Shown piece after piece: positions 36,401-44,755 of a stretch of DNA of 64,000 bases (the stretch's first letter is position 1; every line of letters begins with the position of its first letter). The notes beneath the pieces are model-generated. The model saw nothing but the letters and a program-made list of their open reading frames with translations. It made no database searches and was not told where the DNA came from. A program made the position numbers and the translations under genes. This DNA is from Rhizobium sp. LC145 (GTDB taxonomy: Bacteria > Pseudomonadota > Alphaproteobacteria > Rhizobiales > Rhizobiaceae), in contig NZ_LBHV01000005.1 in the NCBI RefSeq assembly GCF_001005825.1, forward strand, positions 372,001 to 436,000, read 5' to 3'.

Positions 36401-36868
36401 ATGGAAGCAAGATATTTCTTCGAGGACTTCGTGCCCGGAGGGGTTTTCCCGCTGGCGCCCAAGCAGGTGACTGCGGAAGAGATCATAGAGTTCGCGCAGG
36501 AGTTTGATCCGCAGCCCATGCATCTTGACGAGGCGGCGGGCAAGGCCAGCATTCTCGGGGGCCTTTCCGCCTCCGGTTGGCATACCGCAAGCATGTTCAT
36601 GCGGATGATGTTCGACGGCTGGCTGTCGCAATCCTCTTCCGAAGGCTCACCCGGCGTCGACGCCATGGAATGGAGGAAGCCGGTGCTCGCCGGCGATACG
36701 CTTTCCGGCCGATCGACGGTGCTGGAATCCAGGGCGCTTCGCTCCCGGCCAGGCATCGGCATCGTCAAGTTCCTGCATGAAGTGGAAAATCAGCGCGGCG
36801 ACGTCGTCATGCGCGGGGAGAACCCGATCATGATCCGGATGAGGGCCGCGCCGGAGGCTGCCGAATGA
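36401..36868 (+). CDS. MaoC family dehydratase (first of two)
   Basis: A 155-residue hot-dog-fold protein. The hydratase motif is IEFAQEFDPQPMHLDE, carrying the catalytic Asp and His of (R)-specific enoyl-CoA hydratases; LGGLSASGWHTASMFMRMM follows. GGGAGG eight bases ahead decides ATG 36401. It overlaps the next gene by four bases (ATGA), so the two are co-translated and may form a heterodimer, as MaoC pairs do. Substrate is probably an acyl-CoA, identity unknown. Confidence 0.88.
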   Translation: MEARYFFEDFVPGGVFPLAPKQVTAEEIIEFAQEFDPQPMHLDEAAGKASILGGLSASGWHTASMFMRMMFDGWLSQSSSEGSPGVDAMEWRKPVLAGDTLSGRSTVLESRALRSRPGIGIVKFLHEVENQRGDVVMRGENPIMIRMRAAPEAAE

Positions 36869-37332
36869 AGCTCATCGAACTCTCGCCGCCCGGCAAGAAG
36901 GTCATCACCGGGACACTCACCTTCACGTCCGAGGATATCATCCGCTTCGCCCGCAAGTTCGATCCCCAGCCATTCCACGTCGATGCGGAAGCGGCCAGGA
37001 ACTATGTCTTCGGCGATCTCTGCGCCTCCGGCTGGCATACCTGCGCGGGTTGGATGAAGGTGTTCATGAGCTATTGGATGACGGAATATGCCCGGCTGAA
37101 ACAGGAGGGTGTGGAACCGCCGAAGCTCGGCCCCTCCGCAGGGTTCCGCAAGCTGCAATGGCTGAAGCCCGTCTATGTCGGCGACACCATCACCTATTCC
37201 ACCACGCTCCTCGAAAGCCGCCCGCTCGCCTCACGCCCCGGCACCTGGATCAACACCACCCTCAATGACGGCGTCAATCAGCACGGCGAGGCCGTGATGC
37301 GGTACGAAGGCACCGTGCTCGAATTCGAGTGA
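36865..37332 (+). CDS. MaoC family dehydratase (second of two)
   Basis: A 155-residue paralogue of the preceding gene with its own hydratase motif (IRFARKFDPQPFHVDAEA) and the SGWHTCAGWMKVFMSYWM segment. Both catalytic residues are kept, so each subunit could be active. Its ATG overlaps the upstream stop (ATGA). Convergent with apt, 13 bases between stops. The equal length and matched motifs indicate tandem duplication. Confidence 0.88.
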   Translation: MKLIELSPPGKKVITGTLTFTSEDIIRFARKFDPQPFHVDAEAARNYVFGDLCASGWHTCAGWMKVFMSYWMTEYARLKQEGVEPPKLGPSAGFRKLQWLKPVYVGDTITYSTTLLESRPLASRPGTWINTTLNDGVNQHGEAVMRYEGTVLEFE

Positions 37333-37345
37333 GGCTCTACCCGGC

Positions 37346-37882
37346 TCAGTGACCGGAAAACTCCATAAGCGTCCGCACTTCGACGCCGAGCGCCTCAAGC
37401 TTCCGGCGTCCGCCGATATCCGGCAGATCGATGACGAAGCAGGCAGACACGATCTCGGCCCCGAGCTGCCTGAGCAGCTTCACCGCGCCTTCCGCCGTTC
37501 CTCCCGTCGCGATCAGATCGTCCGTAAGGATGACCTTCTCGCCCGGCTTTACCGCGTCCTTGTGCATCTCCATCTCGTCCACGCCGTATTCCAGGCTGTA
37601 GGCGATGCGCACCGTCTCATGCGGCAGCTTGCCCTTCTTGCGGATCGGCACGAAGCCGGCGGAAAGCTGGTGCGCCAGCGCACCGCCTAAAATGAAGCCC
37701 CGCGCCTCGATGCCCGCGATCTTATGGACGCCAAGCCCCGTATAAGGCCGCACGAGCTCATCGACAGCCTGGCGGAAAGCAACCGCATCGCCGAGCAGCG
37801 TGGTGATGTCGCGGAAGATGATGCCGGGTTTCGGATAGTCCTGAATGGAACGGACGGTGGAAGCGAGATCGATCGTGGACAT
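37346..37882 (-). CDS. apt: adenine phosphoribosyltransferase
   Basis: A 178-residue type I phosphoribosyltransferase. The PRPP loop is [18 protein letters not shown], and [16 protein letters not shown] is the Apt-specific segment; [17 protein letters not shown] near residue 16 is the family N-terminal motif. It salvages adenine to AMP using PRPP. The gene has a standard length and a bidirectional terminator between it and the petABC operon upstream. Identity certain. Confidence 0.96.
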   Translation of the reverse strand: MSTIDLASTVRSIQDYPKPGIIFRDITTLLGDAVAFRQAVDELVRPYTGLGVHKIAGIEARGFILGGALAHQLSAGFVPIRKKGKLPHETVRIAYSLEYGVDEMEMHKDAVKPGEKVILTDDLIATGGTAEGAVKLLRQLGAEIVSACFVIDLPDIGGRRKLEALGVEVRTLMEFSGH

Positions 37883-37945
37883 GATTTCCCGGGCTGGTCA
37901 GAGAATGATGACAGGAACTTCTACCAAGGCGGAACCCTTCCTCCC

Positions 37946-37980
37946 AATAAAAAAGGCGGCACCGGGCCGCCTTTTTTATT
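37946..37980. terminator. intrinsic terminator downstream of petABC
   Basis: A 15-base arm (AATAAAAAAGGCGGC) pairs with GCCGCCTTTTTTATT around a five-base loop. It lies between petC and apt, both on the minus strand, so it ends the petABC transcript and isolates apt. Confidence 0.92.
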
Positions 37981-37996
37981 GTTCGGGCATTTCGCC

Positions 37997-38881
37997 TCAG
38001 TGTTCCTTGCTGGCGTAGACCGACTTCTTCGTGAGGTAGAGAAGGCCGGTGAAGATCACCAGGAACACCATGACCATGAAGCCGGTGCGCTTGCGGTCTT
38101 CGAGATGCGGCTCTGCAGCCCACATAAGGAAGGCAGAAACGTCCTTGGCATACTGATCCACCGTCTGCGGCGCGCCGTCGTCGTAGGTCACCTGATCGTT
38201 GCTGATCGGCGGAGCCATGGCGAGCGATGCTGCTGCTACGAAATACGGGTTGTAATGCGTGCCCGTCGGAACCTCGACGCCGGCCGGCGCATCCTGATAA
38301 CCGGTGAGCAGCGAGTAGATGTAGTCCGGGCCGCCTTCCTGATACTGGGTGAAGATATCGAAGATGAACTGCGGGAAGCCGCGGGTGACGCCGCGCGCCT
38401 TGGCAAGCAGCGACATGTCCGGCGGAGCCGCGCCGTTATTGGATGCGGCGGCGGCCTGCGTGTTCGGATAGGGCGACGGAAAGTAATCCGACGGAACGGC
38501 GGCACGGTTGAACATCTCGCCGTCGTCGTTCGGGCCGTCCTGCACCTCGTAGTTCGCCGCAAAGGCCTTCACCTGCGCTTCGGAATAGCCGAGGCCCTCC
38601 AGCGTGCGGAACGAGACGAGCCGCATGGAGTGACAGGCCGAACAGACTTCCGTGTAGACCTTCAGGCCGCGCTGGAGCTGTCCCTTGTCATAGTGGCCGA
38701 AGGGACCGGCAAAGCTCCAGTCCACATGCTTCGGATGCTGCATCGGATAGTGCGGCGTGCCGCCTTCCGCATGGGCCTCTCCGCCGGCGGCCGCACCGTG
38801 ATCGTCCTGCGCTACCGCGGAAGCGACGCCGATGCCTGCCACGAAGGCCAGCGACAGGATGCTTGCAACAAGCTTTTTCAT
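37997..38881 (-). CDS. petC: cytochrome c1 of the bc1 complex
   Basis: A 294-residue protein. A signal peptide (residues 1-24, AVAQ) exports it; the haem site is C80-S-A-C83-H84 in TEVCSACHSMRLVSF. It is anchored by a C-terminal helix (GFMVMVFLVIFTGLLYL) with a short Lys-rich tail. It takes an electron from the Rieske protein and passes it to soluble cytochrome c. Last gene of petABC, 28 bases after petB. In alphaproteobacteria b and c1 are often made as one fused fbcH product only in Bradyrhizobium; here they are separate. Confidence 0.96.
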   Translation of the reverse strand: MKKLVASILSLAFVAGIGVASAVAQDDHGAAAGGEAHAEGGTPHYPMQHPKHVDWSFAGPFGHYDKGQLQRGLKVYTEVCSACHSMRLVSFRTLEGLGYSEAQVKAFAANYEVQDGPNDDGEMFNRAAVPSDYFPSPYPNTQAAAASNNGAAPPDMSLLAKARGVTRGFPQFIFDIFTQYQEGGPDYIYSLLTGYQDAPAGVEVPTGTHYNPYFVAAASLAMAPPISNDQVTYDDGAPQTVDQYAKDVSAFLMWAAEPHLEDRKRTGFMVMVFLVIFTGLLYLTKKSVYASKEH

Positions 38882-38909
38882 AGTCTTATTCCCTCTCGGT
38901 CGCAGGCGA

Positions 38910-40199
38910 TCAGGCGCTGGCTTCGCCAGGCTTGAGCTTTTCCATGTCGGACTTGTTCTTCTTTTCGAGAACCGCTTCCGTGATCGAGTTCGGAATGCGC
39001 CGCGGCGTTTCGAACAGGCCGAGCAGCGGCATGATCACCAGGAAGAAGCCGAAATAGTAGAGCGTGCCGAGCTGCGACAGGATGACGTAGATGCCTTCCG
39101 CCGGCATGGCGCCGAGCCATCCGAGCATGATCGCGTTGGCCACGAACAGCCAGAAGAACAGCTTGTACCACGGACGGTAGACCGCCGAACGGACCTTCGA
39201 GGTATCGAGCCAGGGCAGGAAGAACAGGATGATGATCGAGCCGAACATCACGAGCACGCCGCCCAGCTTGGAGTCGATCGGGCCGATGTTGAAGGTGATC
39301 GCGCGCAGCATGGCGTAGAACGGCAGGTAGTACCATTCGGGAACGATGTGCGCCGGGGTCTTCAGCGGGTCGGCCGGGATATAGTTGTCCGGATGGCCGA
39401 GATAGTTCGGCATGTAGAAGACGAACCAGGCATAGGCGATCAGGAAGACCGATACGCCGAGCGCGTCCTTGAGCGTCGCATAGGGGGTGAAGGCGACGGT
39501 ATCCGTCTTGGTCTTCACTTCCACACCGGTCGGGTTCGTCTGGCCGGTCACGTGCAGCGCCCAGATGTGCAGGATAACAACACCCGCGATCATGAACGGC
39601 AGCAGGTAGTGCAGCGAGAAGAAGCGGTTCAGCGTCGGCTGGTCGACGGCGAAGCCGCCGAGCAGGAACTGCTGGATCCACTCGCCGACGAGCGGGAAAG
39701 CCGAAAAGAAGCCGGTGATGACGGTCGCGCCCCAGAAGGACATCTGACCCCAGGGAAGCACGTAGCCCATGAAGCCGGTCGCCATCATCAGGAGGTAGAT
39801 GACCACGCCGAGAATCCAGAGGATTTCGCGCGGCGCCTTGTAGGAGCCGTAATAGAGGCCGCGGGCGATGTGCAGATAGACCGCGATGAAGAAGAAGGAC
39901 GCACCGTTGGCATGCATGTAGCGCAGGAGCCAGCCGTGGTTGACGTCGCGCATGATCTTCTCGACCGAGTCGAAGGCGACGCCGGTGGAAGCCGCGTAAT
40001 GCATGGCCAGCACGACGCCGGTCAGGATCTGAACGATCAGCATCACCGCCAGCATGGCGCCGAACGTGTAGGCGTAATTCAGATTGCGGGGAACGGGATA
40101 GGCGACGAAGCTGTCATAGATCATCCGTGGCAGAGGAAGCCGTGAATCGATCCATTTCTCGATGCCGGTCGATGGCTGGTATGTGGAATGGCCGCTCAT
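38910..40199 (-). CDS. petB: cytochrome b of the bc1 complex
   Basis: A 429-residue inner-membrane protein with about eight helices and both haem b sites, such as [20 protein letters not shown] and the paired histidines of helices B and D. The ubiquinol-site PEWY motif is present ([16 protein letters not shown]), as is [16 protein letters not shown]. It oxidises quinol and recycles one electron through the Q cycle. It lies ten bases after petA and before petC, in one operon. Confidence 0.97.
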   Translation of the reverse strand: MSGHSTYQPSTGIEKWIDSRLPLPRMIYDSFVAYPVPRNLNYAYTFGAMLAVMLIVQILTGVVLAMHYAASTGVAFDSVEKIMRDVNHGWLLRYMHANGASFFFIAVYLHIARGLYYGSYKAPREILWILGVVIYLLMMATGFMGYVLPWGQMSFWGATVITGFFSAFPLVGEWIQQFLLGGFAVDQPTLNRFFSLHYLLPFMIAGVVILHIWALHVTGQTNPTGVEVKTKTDTVAFTPYATLKDALGVSVFLIAYAWFVFYMPNYLGHPDNYIPADPLKTPAHIVPEWYYLPFYAMLRAITFNIGPIDSKLGGVLVMFGSIIILFFLPWLDTSKVRSAVYRPWYKLFFWLFVANAIMLGWLGAMPAEGIYVILSQLGTLYYFGFFLVIMPLLGLFETPRRIPNSITEAVLEKKNKSDMEKLKPGEASA

Positions 40200-40209
40200 T
40201 ATGTGCCCC

Positions 40210-40788
40210 TTACCCGATCCTGATCACTGTATCGCTTGCGAATGAGAACGTCGGAATGGCGAGGTTCTGCGGCGCCGGACCTTTGCGAATTCGGCCCGCC
40301 GTATCGTAGTGCGAGCCATGGCAGGGACAGAACCACCCATTGAAATCGCCGGCCTGGCCGAGCGGCACGCAGCCGAGATGGGTGCACGAACCGATCATGA
40401 CGATCCAGTTCTCCTTGCCCTCGCCCGCCGAGCGGTCGATATCCGTTGCCTGCGCATCCGCCGGCAGGTTGGCGTTGCGGGCGACCGGATCCTTGAGGTC
40501 GCCGAGCGCAACGGCATTGGCCTCTTCGAGCTCCTGCGGGGTGCGGTTGCGGATGAAGACCGGCTTGCCGCGCCATTTCACGGTCAGCGACATGCCCGGC
40601 TCGAGCGCCGAAACATCCACCTCGATCGAGGCAAGGGCGAGCGTCGAGGCGTCCGGCCGCATCTGGTCGATAAACGGCCAGGCCACAGCGGCGGCGCCGA
40701 CGGCACCGGCCATGCCGGTGGTCAGATAAAGGAAATCACGGCGAGTGGGCTCGCCCGCTGTTCCGCTATGGGTCTCGTGTTCGCTCAC
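40210..40788 (-). CDS. petA: Rieske iron-sulfur subunit of the bc1 complex
   Basis: A 192-residue protein with a twin-arginine signal anchor ([14 protein letters not shown]) that stays as its membrane helix. The Rieske cluster is bound by C135 and H137 (CTHLGC) and C154 and H157 (CPCHGS); C140 and C156 form the disulphide. It carries electrons from quinol to cytochrome c1. The start is GTG at 40788, supported by AAGGATGG upstream. First gene of the petABC operon. The PetP-PetR-like regulators at 13.2-14.4 kb may control it, as in Rhodobacter. Confidence 0.97.
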   Translation of the reverse strand: MSEHETHSGTAGEPTRRDFLYLTTGMAGAVGAAAVAWPFIDQMRPDASTLALASIEVDVSALEPGMSLTVKWRGKPVFIRNRTPQELEEANAVALGDLKDPVARNANLPADAQATDIDRSAGEGKENWIVMIGSCTHLGCVPLGQAGDFNGWFCPCHGSHYDTAGRIRKGPAPQNLAIPTFSFASDTVIRIG

Positions 40789-41184
40789 GGCTCAACCATC
40801 CTTCTCACGCAAATTCTCGCGAAAAATCCCATTTCCCCCAATACCGGACAATCTCTAACAGGCACAACTGGTGCATAGATTCCCCGGCAATTTGGCGCGT
40901 TCTATGCTTGATCGCAAAATATGTCCAGTCTTGGCAAGTGCCGATCCGCCAGAATGTCGCCATAATGTCACGCCCGTCCCCAACCCTTTTACGGGCCGCT
41001 GGGCCGGGGGCTCCGGCCATCAAAAGACGGTTAGATTTTGCTAATCAATTCAGCGTTCTACAGGCTGAACTTCAATTTCCGCCGAGGGCATCGTTAACCG
41101 CCTTTCGGGCTCTCGCATTGCAACATTCGAACTCCCATGTTACCCGAACCGGCGCATCCAAGGCGGCCGCTCGGGCGAATCCAG
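40789..41184. other. 396-base divergent control region, petABC and EEP gene
   Basis: No gene-like frame. A weak -10/-35 pair for petABC is proposed at 40899-40927. A hairpin GGCCGG/CCGGCC lies at 41002-41018. The remaining sequence shows nothing I can assign. Confidence 0.45.
40899..40927 (-). promoter_or_regulatory. possible petABC promoter
   Basis: On the minus strand TGGACA (40927-40922) and TAGAAC (40904-40899) are 17 bases apart, about 110 bases before the petA GTG. Both boxes differ from consensus at two or more positions. Confidence 0.3.
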
Positions 41185-42123
41185 ATGAGAGAGACACTAT
41201 CGGTTGCCATCTGCGTCATCGTGTCGCTCATCCTTTTTGCGATTGCCACGCGCTACGTCACCGAAATCTGGGTTTTCGCGGCGTTTCATAACCTGCAGCT
41301 GCATCTCTCGATTGCCTGTGCCGCCGCCCTCCTCTTCGCGCTTCTACTGAAACGCAGCCTTGCCGCTATGGTCCTTCTTTGCCTCTCACTGCTGCTCGGC
41401 GGCCATGCGGTCGTCATGAGCCGACAGTTCGCGGCCGTCCCCAGCGAAGCGGAGAAGCAAGCGCCCGGCTTTCGGCTGCTGTCCTTCAATATTCTTCGGG
41501 AGAATTATGCCAATGGCGAGGCGGTCACCCAGCTCATCCTGAACTCCGGGGCCGAGATCGTAAACGTCATGGAGGCCCAGCCGCTTCGCGGCCATCTCGC
41601 GGAACTTTCGAAGGTCTATCCGTATCGGCTCGGCTGCGGCGCGGAAACGGATGGTTGCGACCTGATGATACTCTCCAGGCAACCCTTGCGCTCACCGGTG
41701 ATCCGCAGCCTCAGCGATCTGTTCGCGGAACGCTTCATGATGGCGGAAGTCACGCTTGCCGGCAGGAATGTCCATGTCGGCGCCATTCACACCACCAAGC
41801 CCTATTTCGACGAATTCCACACGATGGAGCTTGTGCGGGCAGCGCTTGCCATCACCGATACGGAAGGTCCGCTTGTGCTCTCCGGAGACTTCAATGCCGC
41901 GAGCATCGCCCCGGACATGCGCATGTTTCTGCGCTGGACGGGATTGACGACGGCGGAATACGAACCCGCGACCTGGCCGGTGCGGCTCGGCTTGCTTGGG
42001 CTTCCGATCGATCACGTCTATGTCCGCTCGCCCTTGAAGATCAGATCGCTCACGCGACTGCCGGACCCTCTGGGATCGAACCATTTCGGCCTGGTCGCCG
42101 AGATCGCCATCATTGGCAACTGA
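41185..42123 (+). CDS. endonuclease/exonuclease/phosphatase family protein with membrane N-terminus
   Basis: A 312-residue protein. Residues ~1-90 hold three hydrophobic helices; the rest is an EEP domain: FRLLSFNILRENYANGEAV (metal-site Asn), EIVNVMEAQPLRGHL (Glu), the HVGAIHTTKPYFDE segment, VLSGDFNAASIAPDMRM and GSNHFGLVAEI (catalytic His). Such membrane-linked EEP proteins hydrolyse phosphodiesters, perhaps lipids or sugars at the envelope. ATG 41185 used; ATG 41137 is a longer option without support. Its stop (42121-42123) abuts the stop of the ABC transporter at 42124. Confidence 0.85.
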   Translation: MRETLSVAICVIVSLILFAIATRYVTEIWVFAAFHNLQLHLSIACAAALLFALLLKRSLAAMVLLCLSLLLGGHAVVMSRQFAAVPSEAEKQAPGFRLLSFNILRENYANGEAVTQLILNSGAEIVNVMEAQPLRGHLAELSKVYPYRLGCGAETDGCDLMILSRQPLRSPVIRSLSDLFAERFMMAEVTLAGRNVHVGAIHTTKPYFDEFHTMELVRAALAITDTEGPLVLSGDFNAASIAPDMRMFLRWTGLTTAEYEPATWPVRLGLLGLPIDHVYVRSPLKIRSLTRLPDPLGSNHFGLVAEIAIIGN

Positions 42124-43986
42124 TTATTGCGCGGCATCGGCGGCCAGAAAGCCGCCCGATTGACGTGCCCAGAGTTCCGAATAGAGCCCACCACCGGCAA
42201 TCAACTGTGAGTGCGTCCCCTCCTCGATGATCCGGCCCTTGTCCATGACGATCAGGCGGTCGAGCGCCGCGATCGTGGAAAGCCGATGAGCGATCGCCAG
42301 AACGGTCTTGCCCTGCATCAGCCGTTCGAGGTTCGACTGGATTGCGGCCTCCACTTCCGAATCCAGGGCAGAGGTCGCCTCATCCAGGACCAGGATCGGC
42401 GCATCCTTGAGCATTACGCGGGCGATCGCGATACGCTGGCGCTGACCGCCCGATAGTTTCACGCCTCGCTCGCCCACATGGGCGTTGAAACCCTTGCGGC
42501 CTCGCTGGTCTTCGAGCGTGGCGATGAACCGGTCGGCCTCCGCCCGCCGCGCCGAGGCCAGAAGCTGTTCGTCGGTCGCGTCCGGACGTCCGAAGAGAAC
42601 ATTGTCGCGGATCGAGCGATGCAGCAGCGACGTGTCCTGCGTGACCATGCCGATCTGCGCCCGCAGCGATTCTTGGGTTACCCTGGCTATGTCCTGCCCG
42701 TCGATCAGTATCCGGCCGCCTTCCAGATCGTAGAAGCGCAGGAGCAGGTTCACCAGCGTCGACTTGCCCGCGCCAGACCTTCCGACGATGCCGATCCTTT
42801 CGCCCGCCTGGACGGTGAGCGAGAGCGCGTTGATCACCCCCTTCTCGCCGCCGTAACGGAAGCTCACGTTCTCGAAGCGGATTTCCGGCTTGCGGACCAC
42901 GAGCTCGGTTGCATCCGGCGCATCCACCAGCCCGATCGGCTGGGAGATCAACTCGGCGGAGTTCTGGATCGTGCCGATATTGCGCATGATGCCGTTCAAT
43001 TGCGTCATCAGCCTTCCAAGCAGGAAATTGAGCCTCAGCATCAGCGCAAGCGTGAAGGCGACCGCGCCCGAGCTGATCCTTCCGCCGAGCCATAGATGCA
43101 CGCTGAGCGCCGCCATCGTCACGATCATGACGCCCGAGAGAAAAGCCATCGATGCCCGGACGCCGGTGAGCAGGCGGGTAAAGCCCAGAATGGTGGCCTG
43201 GAACCTCTCGAATCCCTGGCGCATATAGCTGTCGTTCGCCTCGTCCCGGCCGAACAGGCGCAGCGTCTGGATGTTCGAATAGGCATCCACCATGCGGCCG
43301 CTGATCATCGACCCTGCCTCGGCCGATTGCTTGGAATGCTCGCGAATGCGGGGAACATAATATCGGGCAAGAACCGCGAAGATGGCGAGCCAGGCGAGCA
43401 CCACCGCTGCCAGCCGCCAGTCGAGCTGCGCCACCAGCGCCACCGTGGAGACGGAATAGATCGCAACGAACCAGATGCTTTCCATGAAAGCCGTCAGCAC
43501 GTCGCCCGTCGCCTGGCCGGCCGACCAGACCTTGGTGACGATGCGGCCGGAAAAATCGTTCTGGAAGAAGCTCAGCGACTGGCGCGAGACATGGATATAG
43601 GATTGCCAGCGCACCAGATTGTAAAAGCCGGGCGTGATGATCTGCTGGTCGACCAGTGCCGTGAAGAGGCCGATCAGGAAGCGCCCTACCCCGACGACAA
43701 GCGCCATGGTAACGAGTTCGGCGCCATGATCGGCAAGAAGGCCGGACCAGCCCGCCGAAGGTTGCGCGGTCTCCAGGATATCGACCAGCCTGCCGACATA
43801 CCAGAACATCGCCGCCTCGACCCCGGCGGCAAGTCCGCCAAGCACCAGCATGGCGATGAAGGGAAACTTCGCCTGCCGCACATAGAACCAGACGAAGCCG
43901 AGCAGTCCTTCCGGCGGCTTCAGGTCGTCCCGCCTTGCGAAAGGTTTGATCCAGTTTTCGAAAGTGCGGAACAAGAAATTGGCCAT
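42124..43986 (-). CDS. type-I ABC exporter (fused permease-ATPase), copy 1
   Basis: A 620-residue half-transporter. Six helices (residues ~40-330) form the exporter domain; the ATPase domain has Walker A GRSGAGKSTLVNLLLRF, signature KLSGGQRQRIAIARV and Walker B ILVLDEATSALDSE, then the H-loop (AIAHRLST). It would export lipids, peptides or drugs as a homodimer or with the paralogue encoded 0.8 kb away. Its sequence is highly similar to copy 2 through the whole ATPase domain. I begin at MANFLFRTF, where homologues start; the longer frame upstream overlaps the toxin-antitoxin operator region. Confidence 0.93.
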   Translation of the reverse strand: MANFLFRTFENWIKPFARRDDLKPPEGLLGFVWFYVRQAKFPFIAMLVLGGLAAGVEAAMFWYVGRLVDILETAQPSAGWSGLLADHGAELVTMALVVGVGRFLIGLFTALVDQQIITPGFYNLVRWQSYIHVSRQSLSFFQNDFSGRIVTKVWSAGQATGDVLTAFMESIWFVAIYSVSTVALVAQLDWRLAAVVLAWLAIFAVLARYYVPRIREHSKQSAEAGSMISGRMVDAYSNIQTLRLFGRDEANDSYMRQGFERFQATILGFTRLLTGVRASMAFLSGVMIVTMAALSVHLWLGGRISSGAVAFTLALMLRLNFLLGRLMTQLNGIMRNIGTIQNSAELISQPIGLVDAPDATELVVRKPEIRFENVSFRYGGEKGVINALSLTVQAGERIGIVGRSGAGKSTLVNLLLRFYDLEGGRILIDGQDIARVTQESLRAQIGMVTQDTSLLHRSIRDNVLFGRPDATDEQLLASARRAEADRFIATLEDQRGRKGFNAHVGERGVKLSGGQRQRIAIARVMLKDAPILVLDEATSALDSEVEAAIQSNLERLMQGKTVLAIAHRLSTIAALDRLIVMDKGRIIEEGTHSQLIAGGGLYSELWARQSGGFLAADAAQ

Positions 43987-44089
43987 GCCGCCCGATATAG
44001 GCGGATTCCCGCGGGCGGCAAAGGAAAAGCCATCGAAGCCAGGCTTACATTTCTTAAATGCCGGCTGTCGGAACGCTTTCGGCTGGCCG

Positions 44090-44118
44090 TTGGCGGGTCT
44101 TTTGAAATCTGGTATAAG
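44090..44118 (+). promoter_or_regulatory. promoter of the toxin-antitoxin operon
   Basis: TTGGCG (44090-44095) and TATAAG (44113-44118) are 17 bases apart. Transcription would start near 44125, inside the operator, leaving a short leader to ATG 44160. Confidence 0.6.
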
Positions 44119-44128
44119 CCAATCGTTC

Positions 44129-44145
44129 TTAATCAATACGATTAA
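44129..44145. promoter_or_regulatory. operator of the toxin-antitoxin operon
   Basis: TTAATC and GATTAA form a perfect inverted repeat around AATAC, centred on the predicted start of transcription. RHH antitoxins bind such short palindromes to repress their own operon. A second pair, AATCGT/ACGATT (44121-44143), overlaps it. Confidence 0.6.
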
Positions 44146-44159
44146 CGGGAAACGCTCCA

Positions 44160-44420
44160 ATGAATAACCGCGTTCTCACGGCACATGTACCGCATGATCT
44201 CGCCGAGAAGGTCGATGAAATGGCGAGCCGATTGGAGCGGTCCCGAGGCTGGATCGTCAAACAGGCTTTGACGAATTGGATCGCGCTCGAAGAGGAGCGT
44301 CAGCAGCTGACGTTGGATGCCATGGCCGATGTCGATGCCGGCAATGTCGTCGATCACGACGAAGTGGAGAAATGGATCGCTAGCCTCGACGGCGACAAAC
44401 CTCTGCCTCGCCCACTCTAA
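44160..44420 (+). CDS. ribbon-helix-helix antitoxin (CopG/ParD-like)
   Basis: An 86-residue antitoxin. The N-terminus is a ribbon-helix-helix: NRVLTAHVPHDLAEKVDEMA (strand and helix 1), then RSRGWIVKQALTNWI (helix 2). The C-terminal half (EEERQQLTLDAMADVDAG to WIASLDGD) is acidic and probably wraps the toxin. It neutralises the toxin made by the overlapping gene and represses the operon through the palindrome at 44129. Its stop overlaps the toxin start (TAATG). The pair sits between two ABC exporters, so it was probably inserted there. Confidence 0.9.
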   Translation: MNNRVLTAHVPHDLAEKVDEMASRLERSRGWIVKQALTNWIALEEERQQLTLDAMADVDAGNVVDHDEVEKWIASLDGDKPLPRPL

Positions 44421-44701
44421 TGCGCATCCAATGGACCGCGAAGGCGGTTTCCGATCTCGACCGCCTTCATGAGTTTCTGGCGGCGGTCAATCCGCCCGCG
44501 GCCGCGCGGGTGTTGAATGCACTGGTATCCGCTCCGAAAAGACTGATCGGGCATCCGCGGCTCGGCGAAAAGCTGGAGGAGTTCTCTCCCCGCGAGGTCA
44601 GGCGTCTTCTGATTGCGGATTACGAGCTTCGATATGAGATCCAGCAGGACATAATCTTCCTGCTGCGTATCTGGCATACCCGGGAAAATCGTAATCAATA
44701 A
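44420..44701 (+). CDS. ParE/RelE superfamily toxin
   Basis: A 93-residue basic toxin of the RelE/ParE fold: MRIQWTAKAVSDLDRLHEFL, AARVLNALVSAPKRLIGHP, then PREVRRLLIADYELRYEI and DIIFLLRIWHTRENR. The conserved R-x-L...Y-x-I/V core and the C-terminal HTREN are typical of ParE-like toxins, which may poison gyrase, or of RelE-like RNases; the exact target cannot be read. Translationally coupled to the antitoxin by a one-base overlap. A terminator follows at 44727. Confidence 0.9.
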   Translation: MRIQWTAKAVSDLDRLHEFLAAVNPPAAARVLNALVSAPKRLIGHPRLGEKLEEFSPREVRRLLIADYELRYEIQQDIIFLLRIWHTRENRNQ

Positions 44702-44726
44702 GAAATCCGCTCAACGAACGGGAGGC

Positions 44727-44755
44727 GCTCCCCGCGAACGGGGAGCACCCTTTTT
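44727..44755 (+). terminator. intrinsic terminator of the toxin-antitoxin operon
   Basis: GCTCCCCG and CGGGGAGC pair around CGAA and are followed by ACCCTTTTT. It reaches the stop codon of the convergent ABC exporter gene. Confidence 0.85.

Noticed and set aside
38832..40145. 437-residue plus-strand frame opposite petB
   Set aside because: The minus strand encodes cytochrome b with all its motifs; this frame is composition-driven.
43096..44145. 349-residue plus-strand frame opposite the first ABC exporter
   Set aside because: Antisense of an intact transporter; His/Arg-rich with no recognisable fold.
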